A stretch of DNA of 8,179 nt from CAYOCE01 sp964402405 (GTDB taxonomy: Bacteria; Pseudomonadota; Alphaproteobacteria; UBA7879): positions 1 through 8,179 of the forward strand of contig CAYOCE010000051.1 of the NCBI GenBank assembly GCA_964402405.1, in the 5' to 3' direction. Within the stretch, counting starts at the first letter, position 1. Every line of letters starts with the position of its first letter. Below the pieces are notes generated by a model. That model saw nothing but the letters and a program-made list of their open reading frames with translations. It was not told the origin of the DNA and ran no database searches. The position numbers and the translations under genes were made by a program. This document shows positions 1 to 5,833 of this stretch, one piece after another.

Positions 1-136
1 GTAAAACAGTGCCCTTGGACCGGATCGTGACATTTCCCCTAAAGGTAGAGGGTGTGTAGGTTTGATGGGGTTCTTGTTCTTGAGTCGTCGTTTGCCAAAC
101 GGGACTTGAATCCACCGTGACGGTCGCCTTTTGTTC
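1..136. repeat. Direct repeat, left copy (partner 7859-7994)
   Basis: The 136 bases match 7859-7994 in the same orientation with four mismatches (positions 56, 68, 70 and 115) and no gaps. Identity stops sharply after position 136 but still holds at base 1, so the repeat probably extends past the left edge. The separation is 7,858 bp. It encodes haemagglutinin filament sequence in the same frame in both copies. Confidence 0.95.
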
Positions 137-169
137 TTCGGCCAAGGGCTCAACCGTTATTTTATATTT
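1..169 (-). pseudogene. Promoterless, startless haemagglutinin fragment, beginning of the next exoprotein module (continues past left edge)
   Basis: Directly after the DUF2750 stop the same frame stays open to the left edge and encodes 56 residues. From EEQKATVTVDSSPVWQTTT onward they match the filament segment of the haemagglutinin at 8179-5826. Upstream of that match come only KYKITVEPLA and the TAG stop. There is no ATG, no signal peptide and no ribosome site, and the only possible starts are internal TTG or GTG codons without support. This looks like the truncated front of a displaced CdiA-type C-terminal module, silent unless recombined into the full exoprotein. What toxin it carries lies outside the window. 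It could instead belong to a longer pseudogene. Confidence 0.7.
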
Positions 170-559
170 CTAATATTTATCTAACTCTTCCTGCAAATAT
201 GGTAGAAAATCATCCACGCTAATAACTATGCCTTGACCTTCAGAATTAAAAAAAATTCCCAATAAGATTTTTTCTTCTTTTAAATCAGGTAAAACATCTT
301 CAAAGAACTCTTCCAAGGTAATTTTTTTTGGTTTAAACTCTTTCCATCTTGTGATAGCGGATATTTCTGCATATTCAGCAGCAGGCCATAGTGGAAAGAT
401 TTGATTCCCATCATCATCTCCAGCTAAAGCCCAACCATTATCATATAGACTCCACAGTTCTTGGGTATCTGCTACTTTTTTTATAAAGTGATGATAGCGC
501 TTTTCTGATGATAACTTTGAGACAGCTTCTATTTCCTTTGGTGTAATTTTCCATGTCAT
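170..559 (-). CDS. DUF2750 protein, probable orphan immunity gene (copy 2)
   Basis: A tandem paralogue of the preceding gene. The frame is open from a TTG at 574, but ATG 559 is the better start. It gives exactly 129 residues like the neighbour, aligns MTWKITPKEIEAV with MKLKINEKQIEAV, and lies 5 nt after the previous stop instead of overlapping it. DUF2750 features are RYHHFIKKVAD, LYDNGWALAGDD, QIFPLWPAAEYAE, LEEFFEDVLPDLK and the final LQEELDKY. The TAG stop at 172-170 is followed in the same frame by a haemagglutinin-like segment that runs off the left edge. A role in immunity is inferred from context only. Confidence 0.75.
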   Translation of the reverse strand: MTWKITPKEIEAVSKLSSEKRYHHFIKKVADTQELWSLYDNGWALAGDDDGNQIFPLWPAAEYAEISAITRWKEFKPKKITLEEFFEDVLPDLKEEKILLGIFFNSEGQGIVISVDDFLPYLQEELDKY

Positions 560-564
560 TTTTT

Positions 565-954
565 TCAATACCAACTTAATTCATCATCCAAATCTTTAAT
601 AAATTTTTCCGTATCTACAACTACTCCCTTACCATCTAGGCCATAGAACACACCTATCCAAATTCCATCTTTTTTAAGGGTTGGAAGTAGTTCCTCTATT
701 ACTTCTTCTAAAGGAAGTAATGCTGGTTTATATCCTTTCCAAATTTCTGAAGCGCATAATTTTGCATACTCTTCAGCAGGCCATAAGGGGAAAATTTGTC
801 GTTCTTGATCATCTCCAACAAGGGCCCAACCATTATCATACAAAGCCCATACCTCTTCTGTACCAGCTATTCTTTTCATAAAATGTTTATACCTAGCTTC
901 AGGTGTTAATTTTAATACAGCCTCTATTTGCTTTTCATTAATTTTGAGTTTCAT
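565..954 (-). CDS. DUF2750 protein, probable orphan immunity gene (copy 1)
   Basis: A 129-residue cytoplasmic protein with the DUF2750 pattern: RYKHFMKRIAG, the highly conserved LYDNGWALVGDD, QIFPLWPAEEYAKL, an acidic LPLEEVIEELLPTL helix, and a GKGVVV strand near the end. DUF2750 has no established biochemical function that I can cite. Its position beside SUKH, Imm30 and CdiI genes suggests an immunity role. It begins 10 nt after the SUKH stop with little visible ribosome site and is followed 5 nt later by a paralogue of exactly the same length. I count 66 of 129 residues identical between the two, without gaps. Confidence 0.75.
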   Translation of the reverse strand: MKLKINEKQIEAVLKLTPEARYKHFMKRIAGTEEVWALYDNGWALVGDDQERQIFPLWPAEEYAKLCASEIWKGYKPALLPLEEVIEELLPTLKKDGIWIGVFYGLDGKGVVVDTEKFIKDLDDELSWY

Positions 955-964
955 AGTTTTATTT

Positions 965-1456
965 TCAAAAAGCCTTCTTAATCATTTGAGTTATTAAACC
1001 TTCTAAATCTAAATCCAATCTATCTAAATCCACACCTTTCATATCATTAGGGTTTTTGCATATATAAATGGCTGGATTGTCAAAATTGTATTTTTTACTT
1101 AAACAAAAAATAATAGTATTATCTTGCCCAATAACAACATAGTCATTAAATATATGAGGTCTTCCCTTAAACCATGGACTGATCTTTGAGTCATTCATTC
1201 TTTCTAAGTTTTCTACCCAAGTTTTTTTATTGTCTTTCAAGTAAAAGCTAAAAATTCTCTTATCATTAATTATTAGACCATTAGATTCTTGGGTATAAAA
1301 ATATCTGAATATTTCTGGAAATTTCCATGATATTTTTCTTTCAAAATTTTCTAAAAAATTTATATCTACTGGAGGAAAAAATGTAACGTCTCCTCCAAAT
1401 GCTTCATTAATAGCTTCTAGAGTAGATTTTAATTTTGTTTTGAACTTATCGCCCAT
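965..1456 (-). CDS. SUKH-superfamily (SMI1/KNR4-like) probable immunity protein
   Basis: The 163-residue AT-rich gene encodes a SMI1/KNR4-type protein. It has an N-terminal helix, then the characteristic FPEIFRYFYTQESNG segment (~45-60), a WVENLERM helix, and the later strand pattern YVVIGQDNTIIFCL followed by NPAIYICKNPN. SUKH proteins are a major group of immunity proteins against nuclease toxins, and this one lies in a toxin/immunity array. No toxin gene directly precedes it: the upstream neighbour is an Imm30-like gene 20 nt away. It is therefore an orphan immunity gene here. ATG 1456 is the only sensible start, since an in-frame TAA lies two codons upstream. No clear Shine-Dalgarno is seen at normal spacing. 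Confidence 0.75.
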   Translation of the reverse strand: MGDKFKTKLKSTLEAINEAFGGDVTFFPPVDINFLENFERKISWKFPEIFRYFYTQESNGLIINDKRIFSFYLKDNKKTWVENLERMNDSKISPWFKGRPHIFNDYVVIGQDNTIIFCLSKKYNFDNPAIYICKNPNDMKGVDLDRLDLDLEGLITQMIKKAF

Positions 1457-1476
1457 TATTTATACCCATCTAACCC

Positions 1477-1917
1477 TTATAATTTCTTCTTCAGTCTTTC
1501 AATTAATTCTTTATGATGAGGTGATTCTTTTTCCATTAAGTCGAAGAGTTTTAAAAGATCTTCTTTCTTGGCAAGGTGCATATCTTGTTCGAAAAATTCT
1601 ACACTCTCAGGGCTATTAAAAATAACACTAAAAGGATACTCACACCAGATGGGCGCCTTCTTAATAAAGTAATGTAAATTGTTTAAAAACATAGGTATGC
1701 ACTTATTTCTTCCAATACCAAGCATTGAATTAATTATCTCTTCAAACACCCAAGAATAATCTGTGTCATCATCAAAATATTTAAACAATAGCTGAATTTT
1801 TTTAACATCCCCAGACATAATTATATCATCTGTTATTTCTAAAAACTTCATACAGTAAGAAGTATCTAAATCAAATTGACTATAAGTATCTAGTTCTTTC
1901 TCTATTTTTTTACTCAT
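1477..1917 (-). CDS. Imm30-like immunity protein (copy 2), partner of upstream HNH-like toxin
   Basis: A 146-residue helical protein starting at ATG 1917, with AGGAG 9 nt upstream and a 25-nt gap from the toxin stop. It is ungapped against the copy at 3462-3022 and keeps TSYCMKFLEITDDII, LLFKYFDDDT, YSWVFEEI, LHYFIKKAP and LAKKEDLLKLFDL. The differences cluster at the N-terminus and in surface-like charged positions such as PIWCEYPFSV against PSWCREAFSI, where specificity for the diverged partner toxin could lie. It has no signal peptide, so it acts in the cytoplasm. The Imm30 family call is from motif memory; the role is supported by pairing. Confidence 0.75.
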   Translation of the reverse strand: MSKKIEKELDTYSQFDLDTSYCMKFLEITDDIIMSGDVKKIQLLFKYFDDDTDYSWVFEEIINSMLGIGRNKCIPMFLNNLHYFIKKAPIWCEYPFSVIFNSPESVEFFEQDMHLAKKEDLLKLFDLMEKESPHHKELIERLKKKL

Positions 1918-1926
1918 TGCTTTTTT

Positions 1927-1931
1927 CTCCT
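1927..1931 (-). promoter_or_regulatory. Ribosome binding site of Imm30-like copy 2
   Basis: AGGAG with a 9-nt A-rich spacer before ATG 1917, the same arrangement as in the paralogous module. Confidence 0.7.
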
Positions 1932-1942
1932 AAATATTTCGA

Positions 1943-3025
1943 TTATTTGTCAAATAAATCTGGGAATCTATTTTTATTCTCTTTAATAACTTTTTCCAAA
2001 GAGGGTCTGATTTCTGCTCCAAGGCTATCTTCTTTATAAATTTGCCTTGCGCGCCGAACACTCTGTGCTAAAGCATCACGAGGATTCAAATTAACATCTT
2101 GCCTTGGGAGTTCTTGATGAATTCTACGATGCCTTCCACCCATTCCAGGCAGTGGATGTTCAACAGTCATAGAAACCCCTTCTTCTTTTGAAATGCCCCT
2201 ACTCCTCATGTATTGATTATTAGGCATATGGTGCCTAGCTAGATTATCTTCTTCAGTCTTATATTTCTTAAGCTCTCTAAAACCCCCAACCTTACCTTCA
2301 TCCGACAACAGCTGAGGTTGTTCCTGCTTTTGAGATACAGAAGCACTTGGCTTCTCAGCCTTAGGCATTGGTCTAGAAGGTCCGGCACCATCACGTCTTG
2401 AAACTCTTGTAGGATCAGAGCGTTTAGTGGGAATGGCTGCGCCTACCCGTGTATATCCTCTCCCTGCAAAAGCCCGAGATTGAAGCCTTGAAAGACGGCT
2501 GGTATCAACTACGCCACCTATTGCACGATCTCTAGTACAATAAATGACTTCTGCAGCAAAGGCAATCTGATCTCCATAATTCTCCCAGAATTCAGCGGCT
2601 TCGTTTGCTGTTACTTTTGCTGCGCTTCTAAATTTTATTACAGCTTTTCCAGCTGTGTCTTCTATAACTTGCTGCTGCTCATCCTGGGGAAGGATCAGAT
2701 CGGCATGAATTCCCATGTGATTCTCATTGATCACAGCAGAGCTTGTGCTAATAGCAGCGCTTGTGGCGGTGGCATCGCCTCCAGTTACGAACATCACGGT
2801 AATGGGGGCGAGGAGTTTGGCTGCGATGGCCGTGCGGTCGATGGCATCACTGTAGGCTTTTTGTTCGTCGGGATCGAGAGAAGTAGGCTTGGTGGGTGCC
2901 AAGCCCTTGAACGCCAGATTTCCCAAGGCCTCATAAGGATCGAAAGTGATATGGGCAGAAAGGGTAGTGCAGAAAAAAGAACAGTTTAGAAAGAATACAA
3001 CAAATCTAGAAAACCATTTTCTCAC
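1943..3025 (-). CDS. Free-standing secreted polymorphic toxin with HNH/His-Me-finger-like nuclease domain (copy 2)
   Basis: The 360-residue paralogue of the toxin at 4821-3478 starts at GTG 3025, which overlaps the previous stop as GTGA and has AGGAAG 5 nt upstream. Residues 1-24 are a signal peptide (RKWFSRF, then hydrophobic VVFFLNCSFF, likely cleavage after LSA), unrelated in sequence to that of copy 1. After a short ITFDPYEALG segment it joins the shared sequence at about NLAFKGLAPTKP, so most of the haemagglutinin-derived Gly/Ala region is missing. The pre-toxin region (~40-211) includes VINENH at 98-103 and a stretch identical to copy 1 at DNA level. The toxin domain (~247-360) carries RHHMPNNQYM (264-273), VEHPLPG and GGRHRRIH, with 86 of 114 residues identical to copy 1. 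It is followed by its own Imm30-like gene. It should be exported to the periplasm or beyond; how it reaches targets is unknown. Confidence 0.8.
   Translation of the reverse strand: MRKWFSRFVVFFLNCSFFCTTLSAHITFDPYEALGNLAFKGLAPTKPTSLDPDEQKAYSDAIDRTAIAAKLLAPITVMFVTGGDATATSAAISTSSAVINENHMGIHADLILPQDEQQQVIEDTAGKAVIKFRSAAKVTANEAAEFWENYGDQIAFAAEVIYCTRDRAIGGVVDTSRLSRLQSRAFAGRGYTRVGAAIPTKRSDPTRVSRRDGAGPSRPMPKAEKPSASVSQKQEQPQLLSDEGKVGGFRELKKYKTEEDNLARHHMPNNQYMRSRGISKEEGVSMTVEHPLPGMGGRHRRIHQELPRQDVNLNPRDALAQSVRRARQIYKEDSLGAEIRPSLEKVIKENKNRFPDLFDK
2485..2683. repeat. 199-nt identical block in secreted toxin copy 2 (partner 4041-4239)
   Basis: I find no mismatch over 199 nt against 4041-4239 (offset 1,556). 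It encodes the pre-toxin segment from EDTAGKAVIKF to TSRLSRLQ. Flanking coding sequence on both sides is clearly diverged, and the toxin domains are only about 75% identical at protein level. Confidence 0.95.
2798..2849. repeat. 52-nt identical block in toxin copy 2 (partner 4351-4402)
   Basis: Identical to 4351-4402 at offset 1,553. The 3-nt change of offset from the longer block reflects one extra codon in copy 2 (ENHMGIHADL against ENHMMHADL). It encodes DAIDRTAIAAKLLAPIT. Confidence 0.9.
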
Positions 3026-3462
3026 AGCTTCTTCCTAAGTATTTCTATAAGATCTTTATGGTAGGGAGATTCCTTTTCTATTAAATCAAAGAGCTTCAGA
3101 AGGTCTTCTTTTTTGGCAAGACGCATGTTTTTTTCAAAAAAATCTACATCTTCTGGACTATTAAAAATAATACTGAACGCTTCCCTACACCATGAAGGGG
3201 CTTTTTTTATAAAATAGTGAAGATTCCTTAGAAACATAGGTATACACTTGTCTCTTTCTATACCAAGCATTGAAGTAAGTATCTCTTCAAAAACCCAAGA
3301 ATACTCCGTATTATCATCAAAATATTTAAACAATATCTCAATTTTATTAACATCATTGGATAGAATTATATCGTCTGTTATTTCTAAAAATTTCATGCAA
3401 TAGGATGTGTTTTCATCGAAATTACTGTATTTATCTATTTTTTTTTCCATCTCTTTATTCAT
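3022..3462 (-). CDS. Imm30-like immunity protein (copy 1), partner of upstream HNH-like toxin
   Basis: A 146-residue helical cytoplasmic protein with ATG at 3462, an AGGAG ribosome site 6 nt before it, and a 15-nt gap from the toxin stop. The core LLFKYFDD-type motif (ILFKYFDDNTEYSWVFEEIL), the LHYFIKKAPSWC segment and FNSPED resemble the Imm30 family of polymorphic-toxin immunity proteins. It aligns without gaps to the protein at 1917-1477, with 110 of 146 residues identical by my count. Each follows a toxin of the same type, so the pair assignments support one another. Its last codons overlap the GTG of the next toxin by 4 nt. The Imm30 name is from pattern recognition; the immunity role is strongly supported by the repeated toxin-immunity order. 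Confidence 0.75.
   Translation of the reverse strand: MNKEMEKKIDKYSNFDENTSYCMKFLEITDDIILSNDVNKIEILFKYFDDNTEYSWVFEEILTSMLGIERDKCIPMFLRNLHYFIKKAPSWCREAFSIIFNSPEDVDFFEKNMRLAKKEDLLKLFDLIEKESPYHKDLIEILRKKL
3031..3036 (-). promoter_or_regulatory. Ribosome binding site of secreted toxin copy 2
   Basis: AGGAAG lies 5 nt before GTG 3025, inside the end of the preceding immunity gene. It supports GTG 3025 as the real start and so supports the signal peptide. Confidence 0.65.
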
Positions 3463-3468
3463 TTTTTT

Positions 3469-3473
3469 CTCCT
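3469..3473 (-). promoter_or_regulatory. Ribosome binding site of Imm30-like copy 1
   Basis: A consensus AGGAG is followed by a poly-A spacer and ATG 3462. It is stronger than the site of the toxin before it, as expected if immunity must exceed toxin. Confidence 0.7.
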
Positions 3474-3477
3474 AATC

Positions 3478-4821
3478 TTATTTGTCAAATAATTCTGGGA
3501 ACTTAGCTTTATTCTCTTTAATTACTTTTTCTAAAGAGGGGCGAATTTCTGCAGAAAGACCATCTTCTTTATAAACTTTTCTTGCACGACGAACACTTTG
3601 TGCTAAAGCATCACGAGGCTTTAAATTAAGATCTTGTCTTTGAAGTTGTTGGTGAATTTTACGATGTCTACCTCCAACACCAGGGAGAGGATGTTCTACA
3701 GTAATAGAGATACCCTCTTCTCTCGAAACACCTTTACTTCTCATATATTGATCATTAGGCATATGATGCTTGGCTAGCTTATCTCCGCGTGCTTTATACT
3801 TGTCAAGTCCAACAAAACTTCCAACGCGGCCCTCTCCCGGCAACATAGGTTTTTCTTGTTTATGGCTTTGAGATGTAGAAACACTTGGCTTCTCAGCCTT
3901 AGGCGTTGGTCTAGAAGACCCAGCACCAGCTGAACCCCCACCCACATCACGTCTTGAAACTCTTGTAGGATCAGAGCGTTTAGTGGGAACAGCTGCACCT
4001 ACTCGTGAATATCCTCTTCCTCCAAAGGCACGCATTTGTAGCCTTGAAAGACGGCTGGTATCAACTACGCCACCTATTGCACGATCTCTAGTACAATAAA
4101 TGACTTCTGCAGCAAAGGCAATCTGATCTCCATAATTCTCCCAGAATTCAGCGGCTTCGTTTGCTGTTACTTTTGCTGCGCTTCTAAATTTTATTACAGC
4201 TTTTCCAGCTGTGTCTTCTATAACTTGCTGCTGCTCATCTTGCGGAAGGATCAGATCGGCATGCATCATATGATTCTCATTGATCACAGCGGAGCTTGAG
4301 GCGATGGCGGCACCGGTGGCGGTGGCGTTTCCGCCGGTGACGAACACAATGGTAATGGGGGCGAGGAGTTTGGCTGCGATGGCCGTGCGGTCGATGGCAT
4401 CATGGTAGGCCTTTTGTTCGTCGGGATCTAGAGAAGTGGGCTTGGTGGGGGCGAGGCCCTTGAAGGCTAGGTCCGCCACCAGGTTCGCTGCCGCACTTGC
4501 GATCGCCCCCTCGGTCCCGCCCATGAGTCCCCCCACGAAGGCCCCCGAGCCCACATGGAGGGCCGTCTGCCCGGCATCACTGATGGCCCCCTCTGCATGG
4601 AGGTCCCCCACAGTACTGGCAAGCACATCAGCCAAAACACTTGTTCCAATGCCTTCAAGAACATCCATAGCTCGTATTCTTTGGCCGAAGGCAGCATTAA
4701 CACTGGCCCCCACGGCTCCCTTGAAATGGAAGGTGTTTATGATTTCTAAATCAATCCGGGCGTGGGGAGTGGCTGTAAGGAGAGAGAAGATGAGGAAGGT
4801 GGTGAGGAGTTTACGTAGCAC
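3478..4821 (-). CDS. Free-standing secreted polymorphic toxin with HNH/His-Me-finger-like nuclease domain (copy 1)
   Basis: The 447-residue protein starts at GTG 4821; an in-frame TAG at 4839-4837 excludes all but a few codons further upstream. Residues 1-21 form a Sec-type signal peptide (basic LRKLL, hydrophobic TFLIFSLLTA, likely cleavage after PHA). Residues ~30-120 match the haemagglutinin's Gly/Ala-rich region (GAISDAGQTALH, GGTEGAIASAAANL). Residues ~120-291 form a pre-toxin region with VINENH at 179-184, plausibly the VENN-like boundary. A Ser/Pro/Lys linker follows (~292-332). The toxin domain at ~334-447 contains KHHMPNDQYM (351-360), VEHPLPG (375-381) and GGRHRKIH (383-390), a His-rich pattern like HNH/EndoVII-superfamily toxins. 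The start has only a weak, distant AGGA. The next gene encodes an Imm30-like protein. Nuclease activity is inferred. Confidence 0.8.
   Translation of the reverse strand: MLRKLLTTFLIFSLLTATPHARIDLEIINTFHFKGAVGASVNAAFGQRIRAMDVLEGIGTSVLADVLASTVGDLHAEGAISDAGQTALHVGSGAFVGGLMGGTEGAIASAAANLVADLAFKGLAPTKPTSLDPDEQKAYHDAIDRTAIAAKLLAPITIVFVTGGNATATGAAIASSSAVINENHMMHADLILPQDEQQQVIEDTAGKAVIKFRSAAKVTANEAAEFWENYGDQIAFAAEVIYCTRDRAIGGVVDTSRLSRLQMRAFGGRGYSRVGAAVPTKRSDPTRVSRRDVGGGSAGAGSSRPTPKAEKPSVSTSQSHKQEKPMLPGEGRVGSFVGLDKYKARGDKLAKHHMPNDQYMRSKGVSREEGISITVEHPLPGVGGRHRKIHQQLQRQDLNLKPRDALAQSVRRARKVYKEDGLSAEIRPSLEKVIKENKAKFPELFDK
4041..4239. repeat. 199-nt identical block in secreted toxin copy 1 (partner 2485-2683)
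   Basis: This is the partner of the block in the second toxin gene. It includes the conserved FWENYGDQIAFAAEVIY stretch. Perfect nucleotide identity with sharp edges indicates recent exchange. Confidence 0.95.
4351..4402. repeat. 52-nt identical block in toxin copy 1 (partner 2798-2849)
   Basis: Second copy of the shared pre-toxin block. It lies in the GC-richer, haemagglutinin-derived part of the gene, and the bases just outside it differ between copies. Confidence 0.9.
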
Positions 4822-4836
4822 CTTTGTATGACATTC

Positions 4837-5349
4837 CTATGAAACTGCACTCGTACACCTAGAAAACGCCAGGCGTAAAGCAGCGCCGATTTCTTCGGGA
4901 GTACTATCGGCTGGAATGATGACATAGTCACTTCCCTTATTCCCCGTTCCACTCCAGCCCTCCAATTTCTCGTGATGAGATGGATCGATGGTTATTTTTC
5001 CATCAACCATCTCTATTCCACATTTATTCATATTTTTAAATAGAGCCTTTTTTGTTTTATAGCCGAAACGCTGCATAAGAGACTCAATCCATTTTTTATA
5101 GATTTCTTGGCATTTTTCATAATCAAAAAAAACAGGGATTTCCTTCACATCGATAACTCGGCTCGGACCCAGAGCTTCCAATACGGCTTGTCCTAAAGTT
5201 AGATCGTTTGCATCTGTACTTAAGAAAATCCTTTTCCCATCAGGATCATAGGCTGGCCCCCTATACCCTGACCATGTCTCGACCAATATAAAATCTCTAT
5301 TATTAACAGCACTAGCCCATTTGGTGGGGGGGTGTTTAAACACAGTCAT
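4837..5349 (-). CDS. cdiI: CdiI-family (DUF1436) contact-dependent inhibition immunity protein
   Basis: A 170-residue cytoplasmic protein resembling the DUF1436/CdiI immunity family, which protects the producing cell by binding a CdiA C-terminal toxin. Family-like features are the opening VETWSGYRGPAYDPDG, a central helix-rich part with ALGPSRVIDV and YEKCQEIYKKWIESL, and the ending IPADSTPEEIGAALRLAFSRC. The ATG at 5349 lies 3 nt after the toxin-tail stop and has TAAGGT as ribosome site. The reading frame is intact although its putative partner toxin is only a 73-residue tail. That is expected if immunity is kept to protect against sister cells that still carry the complete toxin. Family membership is recognised from memory of the pattern; partner identity is inferred from adjacency. 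Confidence 0.75.
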   Translation of the reverse strand: MTVFKHPPTKWASAVNNRDFILVETWSGYRGPAYDPDGKRIFLSTDANDLTLGQAVLEALGPSRVIDVKEIPVFFDYEKCQEIYKKWIESLMQRFGYKTKKALFKNMNKCGIEMVDGKITIDPSHHEKLEGWSGTGNKGSDYVIIPADSTPEEIGAALRLAFSRCTSAVS

Positions 5350-5352
5350 TTT

Positions 5353-5574
5353 TTACCTTACTTCATAAATCTTAACGTTAATATTATTACCCTTCGCATA
5401 TTCCACTGCCCTTTGTATACTTTGCAACTGAGCTTCTCCAGTACCTACTGGTATCCCTAAATGAAGTTCTTGCTGAACAATTTTAGTGGATAATACCTCT
5501 GCACCACTTAATCTGTGCTCTTCAAACCGAAGGGTTTTATCCATATGATTTTTAAGGAAAGTTGGTGTATTCAT
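5353..5574 (-). pseudogene. Severed C-terminal tail of a polymorphic toxin (orphan module)
   Basis: The open frame encodes 73 residues from ATG 5574, one base after the stop of the preceding gene. An in-frame TAA lies just upstream at 5586-5584. The sequence has the look of the end of an exoprotein toxin: LSGAEVLSTKIVQQ, GIPVGTGEAQLQSIQRA, and a final strand-like NINVKIYEVR. The active toxin at the end of the haemagglutinin closes in a similar way (PNQIQKSRAEKML...IEVRIVNE). No signal peptide, pre-toxin region or full catalytic core is present, so this is probably a displaced module that lost its front half. The CdiI-type gene 3 nt downstream fits as its former partner. It may be translated, since its start is intact, but is unlikely to be a complete toxin. 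Fold assignment is tentative. Confidence 0.6.
5355..5360 (-). promoter_or_regulatory. Ribosome binding site of the CdiI-like gene
   Basis: TAAGGT lies 5 nt before ATG 5349 and overlaps the stop of the severed toxin tail, which suggests coupling between the two. Confidence 0.55.
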
Positions 5575-5575
5575 A

Positions 5576-5833
5576 TCATTCTTTTAGACCTAATGATTCT
5601 GGAAGAGAGAGTATAAAGTCTTCCTTTTCAACTGGATATTCTAAAGCCAACAGTTCAATATTCTTAGCTAATTCTTTTTTATCATTATCATTCATAAAGC
5701 TTAAATTATAAGAAAATTGCTCTAATAATCCTATTGAAATATCTTCATCTATGATGGAAGCATCAGAAAATTCTAGAAAAATTAAGGTATCAATAAAGCA
5801 CTTTAATAAACAATTATCCATTTTTTTATTCAT
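5576..5833 (-). CDS. Small acidic protein, likely immunity to the adjacent endonuclease-fold toxin
   Basis: I do not recognise this 85-residue protein. It starts with ATG at 5833 and overlaps the toxin stop codon by 8 nt (ATGAATAA), with GAGGAT as ribosome site just upstream. Toxin and this gene are therefore translationally coupled, the usual arrangement for a toxin and its immunity gene. The protein is acidic and mostly helical in character (IDEDISIGLLEQF, NDNDKKELAKNIELLALEY), has no signal peptide or membrane segment, and should be cytoplasmic. An acidic surface suits binding to a basic nuclease. The immunity role rests on position only; no named Imm family was matched. Confidence 0.75.
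   Translation of the reverse strand: MNKKMDNCLLKCFIDTLIFLEFSDASIIDEDISIGLLEQFSYNLSFMNDNDKKELAKNIELLALEYPVEKEDFILSLPESLGLKE

Noticed and set aside
560..574. TTG at 574 as start of the last DUF2750 gene
   Set aside because: ATG 559 gives the same length and N-terminal alignment as the neighbouring paralogue and avoids overlapping its stop.
2669..2989. Plus-strand open frame opposite the second toxin
   Set aside because: It lies entirely antisense to a well supported secreted toxin gene and has no protein-like motif.
4436..4831. Plus-strand open frame opposite the secreted toxin's N-terminal region
   Set aside because: It is the shadow of GC-rich Ala/Gly codons on the minus strand; it has no recognisable domain, and similar shadows occur at 6928-7395 and 7512-7794.
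4811..4834. Seven-codon ATG frame overlapping the GTG start of toxin copy 1, as a leader peptide
   Set aside because: It is too short to judge and could be chance; no attenuator-like stem or codon run supports it.
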